Positions 1 through 5,556 of a DNA stretch of 14,878 nt are shown piece by piece. The notes beneath the pieces are model-generated. The model saw only the letters and a list, made by a program, of their open reading frames with translations. It was not told the DNA's origin and did not search any database. Both the position numbers and the translations under genes were made by a program. This DNA comes from BTRF01 sp036986255 (GTDB lineage Bacteria; Patescibacteriota; WWE3; 9FT-COMBO-53-11): positions 1 to 14,878 of the forward strand of contig BTRF01000013.1 of the NCBI GenBank assembly GCA_036986255.1, written 5' to 3'. How positions within the stretch are numbered: position 1 is the first letter of the stretch; every line of letters starts with the position of its first letter.

Positions 1-675
1 GTGGAGGGCTTTTTCCTTGGCTGCTTCGGTAGGGTCGTAGGTGGCGAGCTTCCCGTTTGTTAGGTATAAATAGCTAGCCTTGTCCAGCGGCATTCCTAAT
101 GCTCTTTCGGCCAGAGTGGCGTAGACCATTAGTTGGAAATCGTCGTCTTTTTCCTTCCCAGTCTTGTAGTCGATTAGGTGGTATCCTCCGTTTTCCTTGT
201 CGATTCGATCAATAACGCCGATGAGGGTAAGGCCTTCTTGGATGGGAATCTTGAGGAGGTCTTGTTTTATCTCGCCGGTGGGAAGGTAGGCCAGGTCGGG
301 GGAGAGATTTTGGGTCCCTGTGAAGTTTTTAAGCATCTTCAACGCCTTGGCGTAGAACTTGCGCTCCTCTTCAATCTCGGGAAAACCGCCTATCTCTCCC
401 CGCGGTCCCGCCCATCGTTGTTTTAGAAGTTCAAGCAGGGTTTTACTGCTCCGCTCCTCCGCTCTAAGCCGGAAGAAGTCGTTCAGGATCTCGTGGAGGA
501 TGCCCCCGAAGATGAGCTCCTTCCGCCGGCCGGCCTTGACCTGAACCTCCTTAAGGCGCTTCTTATTTTCCCAGTGGGAAGCGTAAGAGTCCAGGTACTC
601 AAAGTAGTAGCGCTTGTGGCAGATGGAGTTGTAAAGGTGGAGGGAGGATGGGGAGAATTCTTCGCGCCTTTTCAT
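1..675 (-). CDS. RecB-like PD-(D/E)XK nuclease domain protein, 3'-truncated by the window edge
   Basis: Reading the minus strand from ATG at 675 gives 225 uninterrupted codons running off the left edge, so the C-terminus is missing. The family cleaves DNA with metal ions; members include RecB/AddB C-terminal domains and Cas4-like proteins. Visible signature: an N-terminal FSPSSLHLYNSICHKRYYFE segment (residues 7-26), like the ‘S.S.l..y..Cp..y.f’ opening of the family; a GGILHEIL helix with His61; GVIDRID with Asp156; IDYKTGK with Asp169 and Lys171; and QLMVYA with Gln181 and Tyr185. These are the H, D, DxK and QxxxY motifs in the expected order. It starts 20 bases after the stop of the DHH gene and is probably co-transcribed with it. 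No helicase motif is visible in the part present, so it could be a stand-alone nuclease or the start of a longer protein. The family call is firm; the role is unknown. Confidence 0.88.
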   Translation of the reverse strand, partial: MKRREEFSPSSLHLYNSICHKRYYFEYLDSYASHWENKKRLKEVQVKAGRRKELIFGGILHEILNDFFRLRAEERSSKTLLELLKQRWAGPRGEIGGFPEIEEERKFYAKALKMLKNFTGTQNLSPDLAYLPTGEIKQDLLKIPIQEGLTLIGVIDRIDKENGGYHLIDYKTGKEKDDDFQLMVYATLAERALGMPLDKASYLYLTNGKLATYDPTEAAKEKALH

Positions 676-695
676 GTCAGTTTGCGGCCCACGGT

Positions 696-1676
696 TTACA
701 ATCTTCCTCCCACCATCCTCAATGTTTTAGTAACGGCCTGCTTGAGAGGTCCCTGGTAGTCGAAGGCGGCGGCGTTGAAATGACCGCCCCCGCCCATTTT
801 TCGGGCAATTTTTTCTACGCTAAACCTCCCTTTTGAGCGCAGTGACACCCGGATTGCTTTTGGCCTTTCTTCCGTGAATATTAAAGCGACTTTAATCTTG
901 TCTATGGCTAGAAGGAGGGCATTCCCCCCGAATCCTCGGGCGGCGGAGAGCTCGTCCAGCGAGCAGCCGATTCTGCGGAGCTCGTGGTGGGAGATTTGGG
1001 AGTAGGCGATCCCTTTCCGAACCCTCGTGTTGTTTAAAATGGCGGCCCAGATTTGAGGAGTTTTGGGCGGCCAGCTCCGGAATGCCTTTTCGACGATTTG
1101 GCCTCGATCGGCTCCTTTCTTGATGAGGTCGCCGGCTTTAAGCAGGGAATTTGCCGATGTCTTGCCGTGGAGGAACCCCCCCGTGTCGGTGTATATCCCT
1201 GTGAGAAGACAGCTTGCAATTGAAGGAGTGATCTTTACTTTCCAGAACTTGAAGAGATCATAGAGTATCTCTGTGGAGGCGGCCGCTTTGTCATCAACAT
1301 AATTAAGGTCTCCAAACTCGCGATTACCACTGTGATGGTCGATGTTAATAAGGAGAGTTTGGGAAGGAAGCTCGATTCTTTTGGCTCGCGAGTAGCGGAA
1401 AGGGCTCCCGTTGTCAGCTAGGAAGATAAGATCAAACTTGGCAAGATCGAGGTTGGCCGGGTCCGTGTTTTTGATTCTTTTCGCCCCAGGTAGGAAAAAG
1501 AAGTTGCTCGGGATTGGGTCGGCGCTCACCAGATCGGCTTTTTTACCCAGACTTTTCAGGAAATGGTAGCAGGCCAAGGCCGATCCTATCATGTCACCGT
1601 CCGGTCGGAGGTGAAGGGGGATAAGAATTCTTTGAGCCGCCTTGATGGTTTTAAGAATAGTTTTGGGAGAATCCAT
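696..1676 (-). CDS. nrnA: DHH/DHHA1 phosphoesterase, NrnA-like (oligoribonuclease / pAp phosphatase)
   Basis: 326 residues from the ATG at 1676. A longer reading from 1733 adds 19 residues with no family similarity and would run through the promoter-like region, so I prefer 1676. DHH motifs: HLRPDGDMIGS (His22, Asp26, Asp28), LADNG (Asp88), IDHH (Asp113-His115), YTDTGGF (Asp164), and the C-terminal DHHA1 motif GGGGHFNAAAF that contacts substrate. Length and motif order match NrnA, which degrades very short RNAs (nanoRNA) and dephosphorylates 3'-phosphoadenosine 5'-phosphate in the cytosol. Other DHH branches (RecJ, cyclic-di-AMP phosphodiesterase GdpP) are larger or have extra domains; a c-di-AMP/pApA activity cannot be excluded from sequence. 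It heads a two-gene minus-strand unit with the downstream nuclease. No clear Shine-Dalgarno site lies before the ATG. Confidence 0.92.
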   Translation of the reverse strand: MDSPKTILKTIKAAQRILIPLHLRPDGDMIGSALACYHFLKSLGKKADLVSADPIPSNFFFLPGAKRIKNTDPANLDLAKFDLIFLADNGSPFRYSRAKRIELPSQTLLINIDHHSGNREFGDLNYVDDKAAASTEILYDLFKFWKVKITPSIASCLLTGIYTDTGGFLHGKTSANSLLKAGDLIKKGADRGQIVEKAFRSWPPKTPQIWAAILNNTRVRKGIAYSQISHHELRRIGCSLDELSAARGFGGNALLLAIDKIKVALIFTEERPKAIRVSLRSKGRFSVEKIARKMGGGGHFNAAAFDYQGPLKQAVTKTLRMVGGRL

Positions 1677-1699
1677 AGCTGTAATACAAATCTGTGAGT

Positions 1700-1705
1700 A
1701 TGATA
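1700..1705 (-). promoter_or_regulatory. Candidate extended -10 for the nrnA unit
   Basis: On the minus strand the hexamer TATCAT is preceded by TG plus one base, an extended -10 arrangement, about 24 bases before the nrnA ATG. The only good -35 (TTGACT at 1733-1728) is 22 bases away, too far for a normal sigma-70 spacer, so the site would depend on the extended -10. Inferred start of transcription is near 1693. Confidence 0.4.
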
Positions 1706-1717
1706 ACACGCCCAACT

Positions 1718-1734
1718 GTTGACCTATAGTCAAC
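1718..1734. promoter_or_regulatory. 17-bp palindrome GTTGAC-N5-GTCAAC in the divergent promoter region
   Basis: The bases read GTTGAC ctata GTCAAC, perfect 6-bp arms about a 5-bp centre. It sits between the two divergent genes, overlaps a plus-strand -35-like TTGACC, and lies just upstream of the minus-strand -10. That is where a dimeric repressor's operator would lie. It may equally be two overlapping divergent -35 elements, which create this palindrome by themselves. Confidence 0.4.
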
Positions 1735-1747
1735 TAAGTGTTAAGAT
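1719..1747 (+). promoter_or_regulatory. Candidate promoter TTGACC-17-TAAGAT (extended -10) upstream of the hairpin element
   Basis: TTGACC at 1719-1724, a 17-base spacer, and TAAGAT at 1742-1747 preceded by TGT, so both a -35 and an extended -10 are present. Transcription would begin near 1754 and run through the whole hairpin chain at 1771-1945 into the gene at 1986. The hairpins could therefore be a 5' leader or a separate small RNA. The same TGnTAAGAT string recurs before ftsH and the NUDIX gene. Confidence 0.5.
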
Positions 1748-1770
1748 AAGGTTCAGCGAACGTGGGAGAA

Positions 1771-1945
1771 GCAGGGGTGCCGCCCTTCTCGGGTACACCC
1801 TGCTGCTCCTTCGCTATGCTCAGGAGACACAATAGATACTCGTCTGCAAGCTATCTATTGTCTCGGCTTTTACTACGCCACGTCTGACGTGGCTGCGCAA
1901 AAAGCCGAGCAAGAGTGTGCCTTGCTTCGCTCGTGTGCGCTCTTG
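1771..1945 (+). repeat. Multi-hairpin structured element, copy A
   Basis: This fills most of the 309-base gap between nrnA and the gene at 1986. In order: GCAGGG/CCCTGC (1771-1776 with 1798-1803); CTCCT/AGGAG (1806-1810 with 1822-1826); ACAATAGATA/TATCTATTGT (1829-1838 with 1852-1861), a perfect 10-bp stem; an outer stem of about 10 bp from CTCGGCTTTT at 1862-1871 with the A-run and GCCGAG ending at 1909, enclosing GCCACGT/ACGTGGC (1877-1883 with 1887-1893); and CAAGAG/CTCTTG (1910-1915 with 1940-1945), extended by a T-G and a G-C pair. The core 1857-1917 matches 6712-6772 at 54 of 61 positions with pairing kept. It could be a structured RNA, a small mobile palindrome, or a DNA-level insulator. 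No T-run follows, so it is not a classical terminator on this strand. Confidence 0.75.
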
Positions 1946-1961
1946 ACAGTGGCGTTACAAT
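1943..1961 (+). promoter_or_regulatory. Possible promoter motif TTGACA next to the last stem of element A
   Basis: A perfect -35 consensus TTGACA (1943-1948) overlaps the 3' strand of the last hairpin stem. No convincing -10 lies 16-18 bases downstream. TACAAT at 1956-1961 is a good hexamer but only 7 bases away. The TTGACA is nonetheless shared with copy B, where it does have a -10. Confidence 0.3.
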
Positions 1962-1985
1962 TTAGACTGAGGAAAGGAGAGGACT

Positions 1986-2492
1986 ATGGATCTGGGTCAT
2001 GACCGGAACATTGCGGAATCGGTCACGATTTTGGCCCTCGCCTTTCGGGCGGGGTTGGCTAGCCGTGATGGGGACCAAATCACCGTCGAGCCGGCGGACT
2101 TAGAGTCCGATCGGCATCGGGGGTTTGATCTAATCCTGCGGCGGAACAACCGTTGGTTGCTGGTTGATGTAACCAGTAGCCGCAGATATAAGGGGGGAAA
2201 GGTCCAGCGGGCGGTAGGGCATGCGAAACGAGGTGGCCGGTGGGTTTATATCCTCAAGGTGGATTGGCTGGCTGCCACTGAGACCGCTTTGGACCCCTGC
2301 TTTGACAGAGTTTATTCTCGGCTTATTGATGGTGAGCCGATTGCGTTGGAAGAGGCATGCCCCAAGCATGGGAACAAGTGTACTATCGCGCGGAAGCTGT
2401 TCGAGTTTGGTGGACGAGTTAACCAAACCCTCGTAAACAGCCCCACCGAGGCGAAGAATTTTTCGATGGAAGTAATCAGACCTCCGTTCTAG
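1986..2492 (+). CDS. Unrecognised 168-residue protein, possibly restriction-endonuclease-like fold
   Basis: I do not recognise this family. The ORF begins at ATG 1986 after a strong Shine-Dalgarno (AAAGGAGAGG), the clearest ribosome site in the left half, so it is probably a real expressed gene. Residues 36-66 show a pattern reminiscent of PD-(D/E)XK nucleases: a helix with Glu11, then GFDLIL (Asp48) followed by NRWLLVDVTSS (Asp61), that is an Asp, a turn and a hydrophobic strand ending in D-x-T. The catalytic Lys of the E/DxK motif is Thr63 here, so it may be inactive or unrelated. Residues 125-132 read CPKHGNKC and with Cys105 could bind a metal. The middle is rich in Arg/Lys (RRYKGGK, HAKRGGR), consistent with nucleic-acid binding. 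No signal peptide or membrane segment is visible. It is monocistronic: a hairpin element lies upstream and a terminator overlaps its stop. Confidence 0.75.
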   Translation: MDLGHDRNIAESVTILALAFRAGLASRDGDQITVEPADLESDRHRGFDLILRRNNRWLLVDVTSSRRYKGGKVQRAVGHAKRGGRWVYILKVDWLAATETALDPCFDRVYSRLIDGEPIALEEACPKHGNKCTIARKLFEFGGRVNQTLVNSPTEAKNFSMEVIRPPF

Positions 2493-2511
2493 AAAGAATG
2501 GAGGTTTTTTT
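2481..2511 (+). terminator. Rho-independent terminator overlapping the stop of the gene at 1986-2492
   Basis: CCTCCGTTCT (2481-2490) pairs with AGAATGGAGG (2495-2504) over 10 bp (one G-T wobble) with an AGAA tetraloop, followed by seven T (2505-2511). The TAG stop codon lies inside the hairpin. Confidence 0.92.
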
Positions 2512-2581
2512 CTTTTGCAGAGCAAAAGAAAAATTAGCTACCTTGGCGACTTGCTTTCCTCTAACGTTTTACGGAGTGCAC

Positions 2582-2606
2582 TAACTTTTGAGTTACTATT
2601 AACTTA
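2582..2606 (+). promoter_or_regulatory. Candidate promoter with leaderless start for ruvX
   Basis: TACTAT at 2594-2599 would place transcription start at about 2606-2607, on the ATG of ruvX itself, and there is no Shine-Dalgarno before that ATG. No good -35 is seen at the normal distance. A small inverted repeat TAACT-TTTG-AGTTA (2582-2595) overlaps the hexamer. The leaderless reading is an inference. Confidence 0.35.
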
Positions 2607-2990
2607 ATGAAAGTCTTGGGAGTTGATTGGGGTCAAAAAAGGATTGGTTTGGCTATCTCTGAGGATGACCTTGCCGAACCCTACGGAACGATCTCCTCGT
2701 TTGAGGAATTTGAGGAGGTTGTCAGAAAGGAAAAGATAGAGAGAATACTTTTGGGCCGACCTGAAGGAAAGTATCGCAGTGAGGTCGAGAGGTGGGGGAG
2801 AAGAATAGAAAAGGAGATGGGTATGCAGGTCGTTCTCAGATCTGAGGTTTTCACTACGCGGGAGGCGCTTCAAAAAGCAATTGAGGCAGGCAAGACTAGA
2901 AAAGCCCGCCGCCGCCTTGATGCCCTCGCTGCGGCTCTCCTTTTGCAAGAGTACCTTGACGAGAGGGAACGCGTGGGACGTGATCCTTAA
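2607..2990 (+). CDS. ruvX: Putative Holliday junction resolvase / pre-16S rRNA nuclease RuvX (YqgF)
   Basis: 127 residues, close to the usual 130-150 for this RNase H-fold family, which acts in 16S rRNA 5'-end processing and has been proposed as a Holliday junction resolvase. Motifs in order: VLGVDWGQKRIGLAIS (Asp7, normally DxGxxRIG), ILLGRPEGK (residues 48-55, usual GLP..dG), SEVFTT (Glu80, residues 79-84, usually DERLTT), and LDALAAALLLQEYLD (Asp105, residues 104-118). The acidic triad Asp7, Glu80, Asp105 is intact, so an active enzyme is expected, although the Asp before the Glu of the second motif is Ser. It stands between a terminator and its own weak promoter on the left and ftsH 131 bases downstream. 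The stop codon lies in the loop of a small hairpin GTGATC-CTTAA-GATCAC (2980-2996). Confidence 0.92.
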   Translation: MKVLGVDWGQKRIGLAISEDDLAEPYGTISSFEEFEEVVRKEKIERILLGRPEGKYRSEVERWGRRIEKEMGMQVVLRSEVFTTREALQKAIEAGKTRKARRRLDALAAALLLQEYLDERERVGRDP

Positions 2991-3070
2991 GATCACTAGC
3001 AATTTCGCTTCGCTCATTGGAAGAACCTCTCGCGCACGCTCGAGAACCTTGTCCCGCTTCGCGTGATAAG
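2980..3070 (+). repeat. Hairpin cluster between ruvX and ftsH
   Basis: Four small inverted repeats follow one another: GTGATC/GATCAC (2980-2985 with 2991-2996, ruvX stop in the loop), CAAT/ATTG around TTCGCTTCGCTC (3000-3019, weak), TCTCG/CGAGA (3028-3032 with 3041-3045), and CTTGTC.CGC/GCG.GATAAG (3048-3057 with 3061-3070, one mismatch and a G-T pair). AGAACCT is directly repeated at 3022 and 3043. There is no T-run. The layout (hairpins, the last running into a promoter) resembles elements A and B, but I see no clear sequence match to them. Confidence 0.5.
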
Positions 3071-3072
3071 AT
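3064..3072 (+). promoter_or_regulatory. Candidate extended -10 TGaTAAGAT for ftsH
   Basis: TG, one base, TAAGAT ends 49 bases before the ftsH start. The -35 region is poor (GAACCT at 17-base spacing), so an extended -10 would be needed. Part of the motif lies in the 3' strand of the preceding hairpin stem. Confidence 0.4.
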
Positions 3073-3121
3073 CATAGCAAGCACGCTTAAACTTAATCTC
3101 TGACGAAAGGAGGAAGATCCT

Positions 3122-5029
3122 GTGCCTAGGGATAAGGTTTTGGGTTGGCTTCTTCTAGCTGTTGTGGTCATCGTAGCTTTCATATTTTTGAACCCCTTTA
3201 GATTTACTGTTCAAGCTACTCCTGATATCCAAGGATACTCTCCGATCGACGCTTCTAAAACAGCTCCAACCGACATTAGAGCTGGGAGAACCCTGCGCGA
3301 CGGGACGGGAGGAACGAAATATACCTTTTCGAGTTTGGTCAGACAGATTAAAGCCGGTGAAGTTGTCTCTCTCGATGTTGCCGGGGATAATGTCACCGTT
3401 AAAACGGCGGATGGGCAATGGATTTCCATCTCTTTTGGGAGTGGTGATCTTATTGAGCGGCTGGTTGCTCTGGGTGTATCTGAGGAGCAGTTGGCAAGTC
3501 TCGAGATTACCTATAGTATTCCTACTTCTAGCAATCCTCCGTCGATTTGGCTGATTCTCTTTTTTCTATTACCGCTCAGTTTAATAGTGTTCGCCGTCGT
3601 GACGCGGAGGTCCGGCGGTGGTACGAGCGGCCCGCTCAGTTTTGGCAAAACCCGCGCCGAAGAAGTTCCTGATGATGAGTCGATAACAACCTTTGAGGAT
3701 GTGGCGGGTCTTATCGAGGCCAAAGAGGAGCTTGTGGAGGTAGTTGAGTTTCTCAAAGATCCGGAAAAGTTCACGGCTTTGGGAGACCGCATACCTAAAG
3801 GGGTCATTTTATTCGGCCTTCCGGGTTGCGGCAAGACCCTTTTGGCTCGGGCAGTAGCGGGCGAAGCGGGAGTACCGTTCTTCCCTACCTCCGGCTCCGA
3901 GTTTGTGGAGATGTTTGTGGGGGTCGGAGCGAGCCGCGTTCGAGATCTCTTCGATCAGGCTAGGAAGCATGCTCCCTGCATTCTCTTTATTGACGAGCTT
4001 GATGCGGTAGGTGGTCGCCGGGCCGGTTTTGGCATGTCCAGCATGCAAGAACACGATCAAACGCTGAACCAGCTTTTGGCAGAGATGGATGGTTTTGATC
4101 GGAGTGCGAACGTAATTGTCATTGCGGCCACGAACCGCGTTGATGTTCTTGACCCGGCTCTTTTGCGGTCCGGCCGCTTTGACCGCAGAATTGCGGTTGA
4201 TCGTCCGGATGTCAAAGCCCGTGAAGAAATCTTTAAAGTACACGTTAAGGGCAAGCCCTTGGCCGATGGTGTGGATTTGAGTAAGCTTGCTCGAGCTACT
4301 CCTGGGCTTACCGGAGCGGATATCGAGAACATTGTTAACGAAGCTGCTATCCTGTCGGCTCGGCGCGGCAGAAAGGTAATCGGCAATACTGAGTTCGAGG
4401 ATGCGGCCTTGAAGGTGGTCGCCGGGCCGGAGCGCAAGTCTCGTATTATCTCTGATAAGGAGAAGAAGACCATCGCATATCATGAGGCCGGACACGCAAT
4501 TGCAATGCACTTTACGGAGGGTAGTGATCCGGTGCATAAAATTTCAATTATCTCTCGTGGAATGGCTTTGGGATTTACTTTGCCGCTTCCCGAAGAAGAT
4601 CGAAATCTTCTCTCGCATAAGTGGCTCGTGGGTCAAATCGTGGGTTTGTTTGGCGGTCGGGCGGCCGAAGAGCTTGTTTTTGGCAAGGAGGGCATTACTA
4701 CCGGTGCCTCCAATGACCTTCAGCGAGCTACCGATTACGCCCGCCGGATGGTCACGGAGTGGGGTATGAGTGGGAAAGTGGGATTACGCAGTCTGGATCC
4801 TCTACCCGGCCCGGGCGTTATGGAGAACCAGCTCCGCGGCGAGCGGTCCTACTCCGAGTGGCTTGCCAAGGTGGTTGATAGTGAAGTGCGCCAGATTCTT
4901 GACGAGGCCTACGATCGGGCCCAAGAGATTCTTGTCCAGCACCGAAGCAGTTTGGAGAGAGTGGTGGAGAGACTTCTTGAAGTGGAGACGGTTGGGCGGG
5001 AGGAGTTTCTCGCGCTGGTCTCCGAATAG
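3122..5029 (+). CDS. ftsH: ATP-dependent zinc metalloprotease FtsH
   Basis: 635 residues from a GTG start placed nine bases after AAAGGAGG. FtsH is a hexameric inner-membrane AAA+ protease that extracts and degrades misfolded membrane proteins and some regulators. Visible parts: membrane segment at about residues 8-24, an extracytoplasmic domain to about 140, second membrane segment about 142-161, then the AAA+ module with Walker A GLPGCGKT (232-239), pore loop FVEM (261-264), Walker B ILFIDE (287-292) and second region of homology with arginine fingers (RSGRFDRR, 349-356), then the zinc protease motif HEAGH (454-458) with the third ligand probably Asp532 in NDLQRATDYA. Walker A departs from the usual GPPGTGKT at two places, though the catalytic Lys and Thr remain. 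It is closed by a terminator and looks monocistronic. Confidence 0.98.
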   Translation: MPRDKVLGWLLLAVVVIVAFIFLNPFRFTVQATPDIQGYSPIDASKTAPTDIRAGRTLRDGTGGTKYTFSSLVRQIKAGEVVSLDVAGDNVTVKTADGQWISISFGSGDLIERLVALGVSEEQLASLEITYSIPTSSNPPSIWLILFFLLPLSLIVFAVVTRRSGGGTSGPLSFGKTRAEEVPDDESITTFEDVAGLIEAKEELVEVVEFLKDPEKFTALGDRIPKGVILFGLPGCGKTLLARAVAGEAGVPFFPTSGSEFVEMFVGVGASRVRDLFDQARKHAPCILFIDELDAVGGRRAGFGMSSMQEHDQTLNQLLAEMDGFDRSANVIVIAATNRVDVLDPALLRSGRFDRRIAVDRPDVKAREEIFKVHVKGKPLADGVDLSKLARATPGLTGADIENIVNEAAILSARRGRKVIGNTEFEDAALKVVAGPERKSRIISDKEKKTIAYHEAGHAIAMHFTEGSDPVHKISIISRGMALGFTLPLPEEDRNLLSHKWLVGQIVGLFGGRAAEELVFGKEGITTGASNDLQRATDYARRMVTEWGMSGKVGLRSLDPLPGPGVMENQLRGERSYSEWLAKVVDSEVRQILDEAYDRAQEILVQHRSSLERVVERLLEVETVGREEFLALVSE

Positions 5030-5045
5030 AACTTGCTTGACGAGT

Positions 5046-5075
5046 AAGGTCCTGAGAAATCGGGACCTTTTTTTT
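5046..5075 (+). terminator. Rho-independent terminator after ftsH
   Basis: AAGGTCC (5046-5052) pairs with GGACCTT (5063-5069) around a 10-base loop, followed by six further T (5070-5075). It begins 16 bases after the ftsH stop. Confidence 0.93.
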
Positions 5076-5077
5076 GC

Positions 5078-5086
5078 TGTTAAGAT
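5078..5086 (+). promoter_or_regulatory. Candidate extended -10 TGtTAAGAT for the NUDIX-mltG unit
   Basis: TG, one base, TAAGAT lies directly after the ftsH terminator and predicts a start near 5093, about 20 bases before the NUDIX ATG. The 12-base string TGTTAAGATAAG is identical to 1739-1750. No -35 is apparent at normal spacing. Confidence 0.4.
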
Positions 5087-5112
5087 AAGCGTCAGTTTGT
5101 TATTCTGGTTTA

Positions 5113-5556
5113 ATGGAGCGGTCGGCTGGAGCGGTCGTTTTTCGTTTCGCAGGGAGAGGGGCGTCTCATCGTCCTTTGTATCTTATTCTTCATTACGGTT
5201 CGGGCCATTGGGATTTTCCAAAAGGCGGGATTGGGAAAGGTGAAACCACCGAGAAAACCGTGCGCCGCGAGATTGCCGAAGAAACGGGGATAACTAAGTT
5301 CAAGTTTGTTTCGGGGTTCAAAGAGACCGTCCATTACATTTACCAAAAGGAAGGCGCAATGGTGAACAAGTGGGTGGTTTATTTTTTGGCCGAGACGCAG
5401 GAGGAGAAGGTCAAGCTTTCTTTTGAGCATCAAGGGTTTGAATGGCTCTTCTTTAATGAAGCCGTTAGGCGGGTTACTTTTTCTAACAGCCGGGAAGTTT
5501 TGCGAAAAGCCCACGAGTACCTTAAACTGAGAGGTAATGCGCAAGGTGGGAAATAA
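5113..5556 (+). CDS. NUDIX hydrolase, diadenosine tetraphosphatase (Ap4A)-like
   Basis: 147 residues. The NUDIX box GX5EX7REUXEEXGU is complete at residues 38-60: Gly38, Glu44, Arg52-Glu53, Glu56-Glu57, Gly59, Ile60. The two EE glutamates and Glu53 bind the metal in this family. The flanking pattern (SAGAVVFR at 4-11, WDFPKGG at 33-39) is typical of the Ap4A hydrolase branch, which cleaves nucleoside polyphosphates asymmetrically in the cytosol; a related substrate such as a nucleoside triphosphate or capped RNA 5' end cannot be excluded. The start codon has no clear Shine-Dalgarno site. The 3' end overlaps mltG by 20 bases in another frame, so the two are translationally linked. Confidence 0.93.
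   Translation: MERSAGAVVFRFAGRGASHRPLYLILHYGSGHWDFPKGGIGKGETTEKTVRREIAEETGITKFKFVSGFKETVHYIYQKEGAMVNKWVVYFLAETQEEKVKLSFEHQGFEWLFFNEAVRRVTFSNSREVLRKAHEYLKLRGNAQGGK

Noticed and set aside
178..759. Plus-strand small frames at the left end
   Set aside because: The minus strand encodes a continuous nuclease domain with H, D, DxK and QxxxY motifs across the same bases.
1677..1733. Earlier in-frame start for nrnA at 1733
   Set aside because: The added 19 residues lack family similarity and would overlap the promoter-like -10; the ATG at 1676 gives the normal N-terminus.
1771..1945. CRISPR array or tRNA-like gene in the hairpin region
   Set aside because: There are no regularly spaced direct repeats and no tRNA arms or TTCRA loop; the stems differ from each other in sequence.
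2604..3017. Minus-strand frame of 137 codons opposite ruvX
   Set aside because: It spans the ruvX gene, whose catalytic motifs are clear on the plus strand, and runs into the hairpin cluster; no motif of its own.
3809..4537. Long minus-strand open frame (242 codons) opposite ftsH
   Set aside because: It lies wholly inside the AAA+/protease coding region, whose plus-strand motifs are conserved; the antisense product has no recognisable features.
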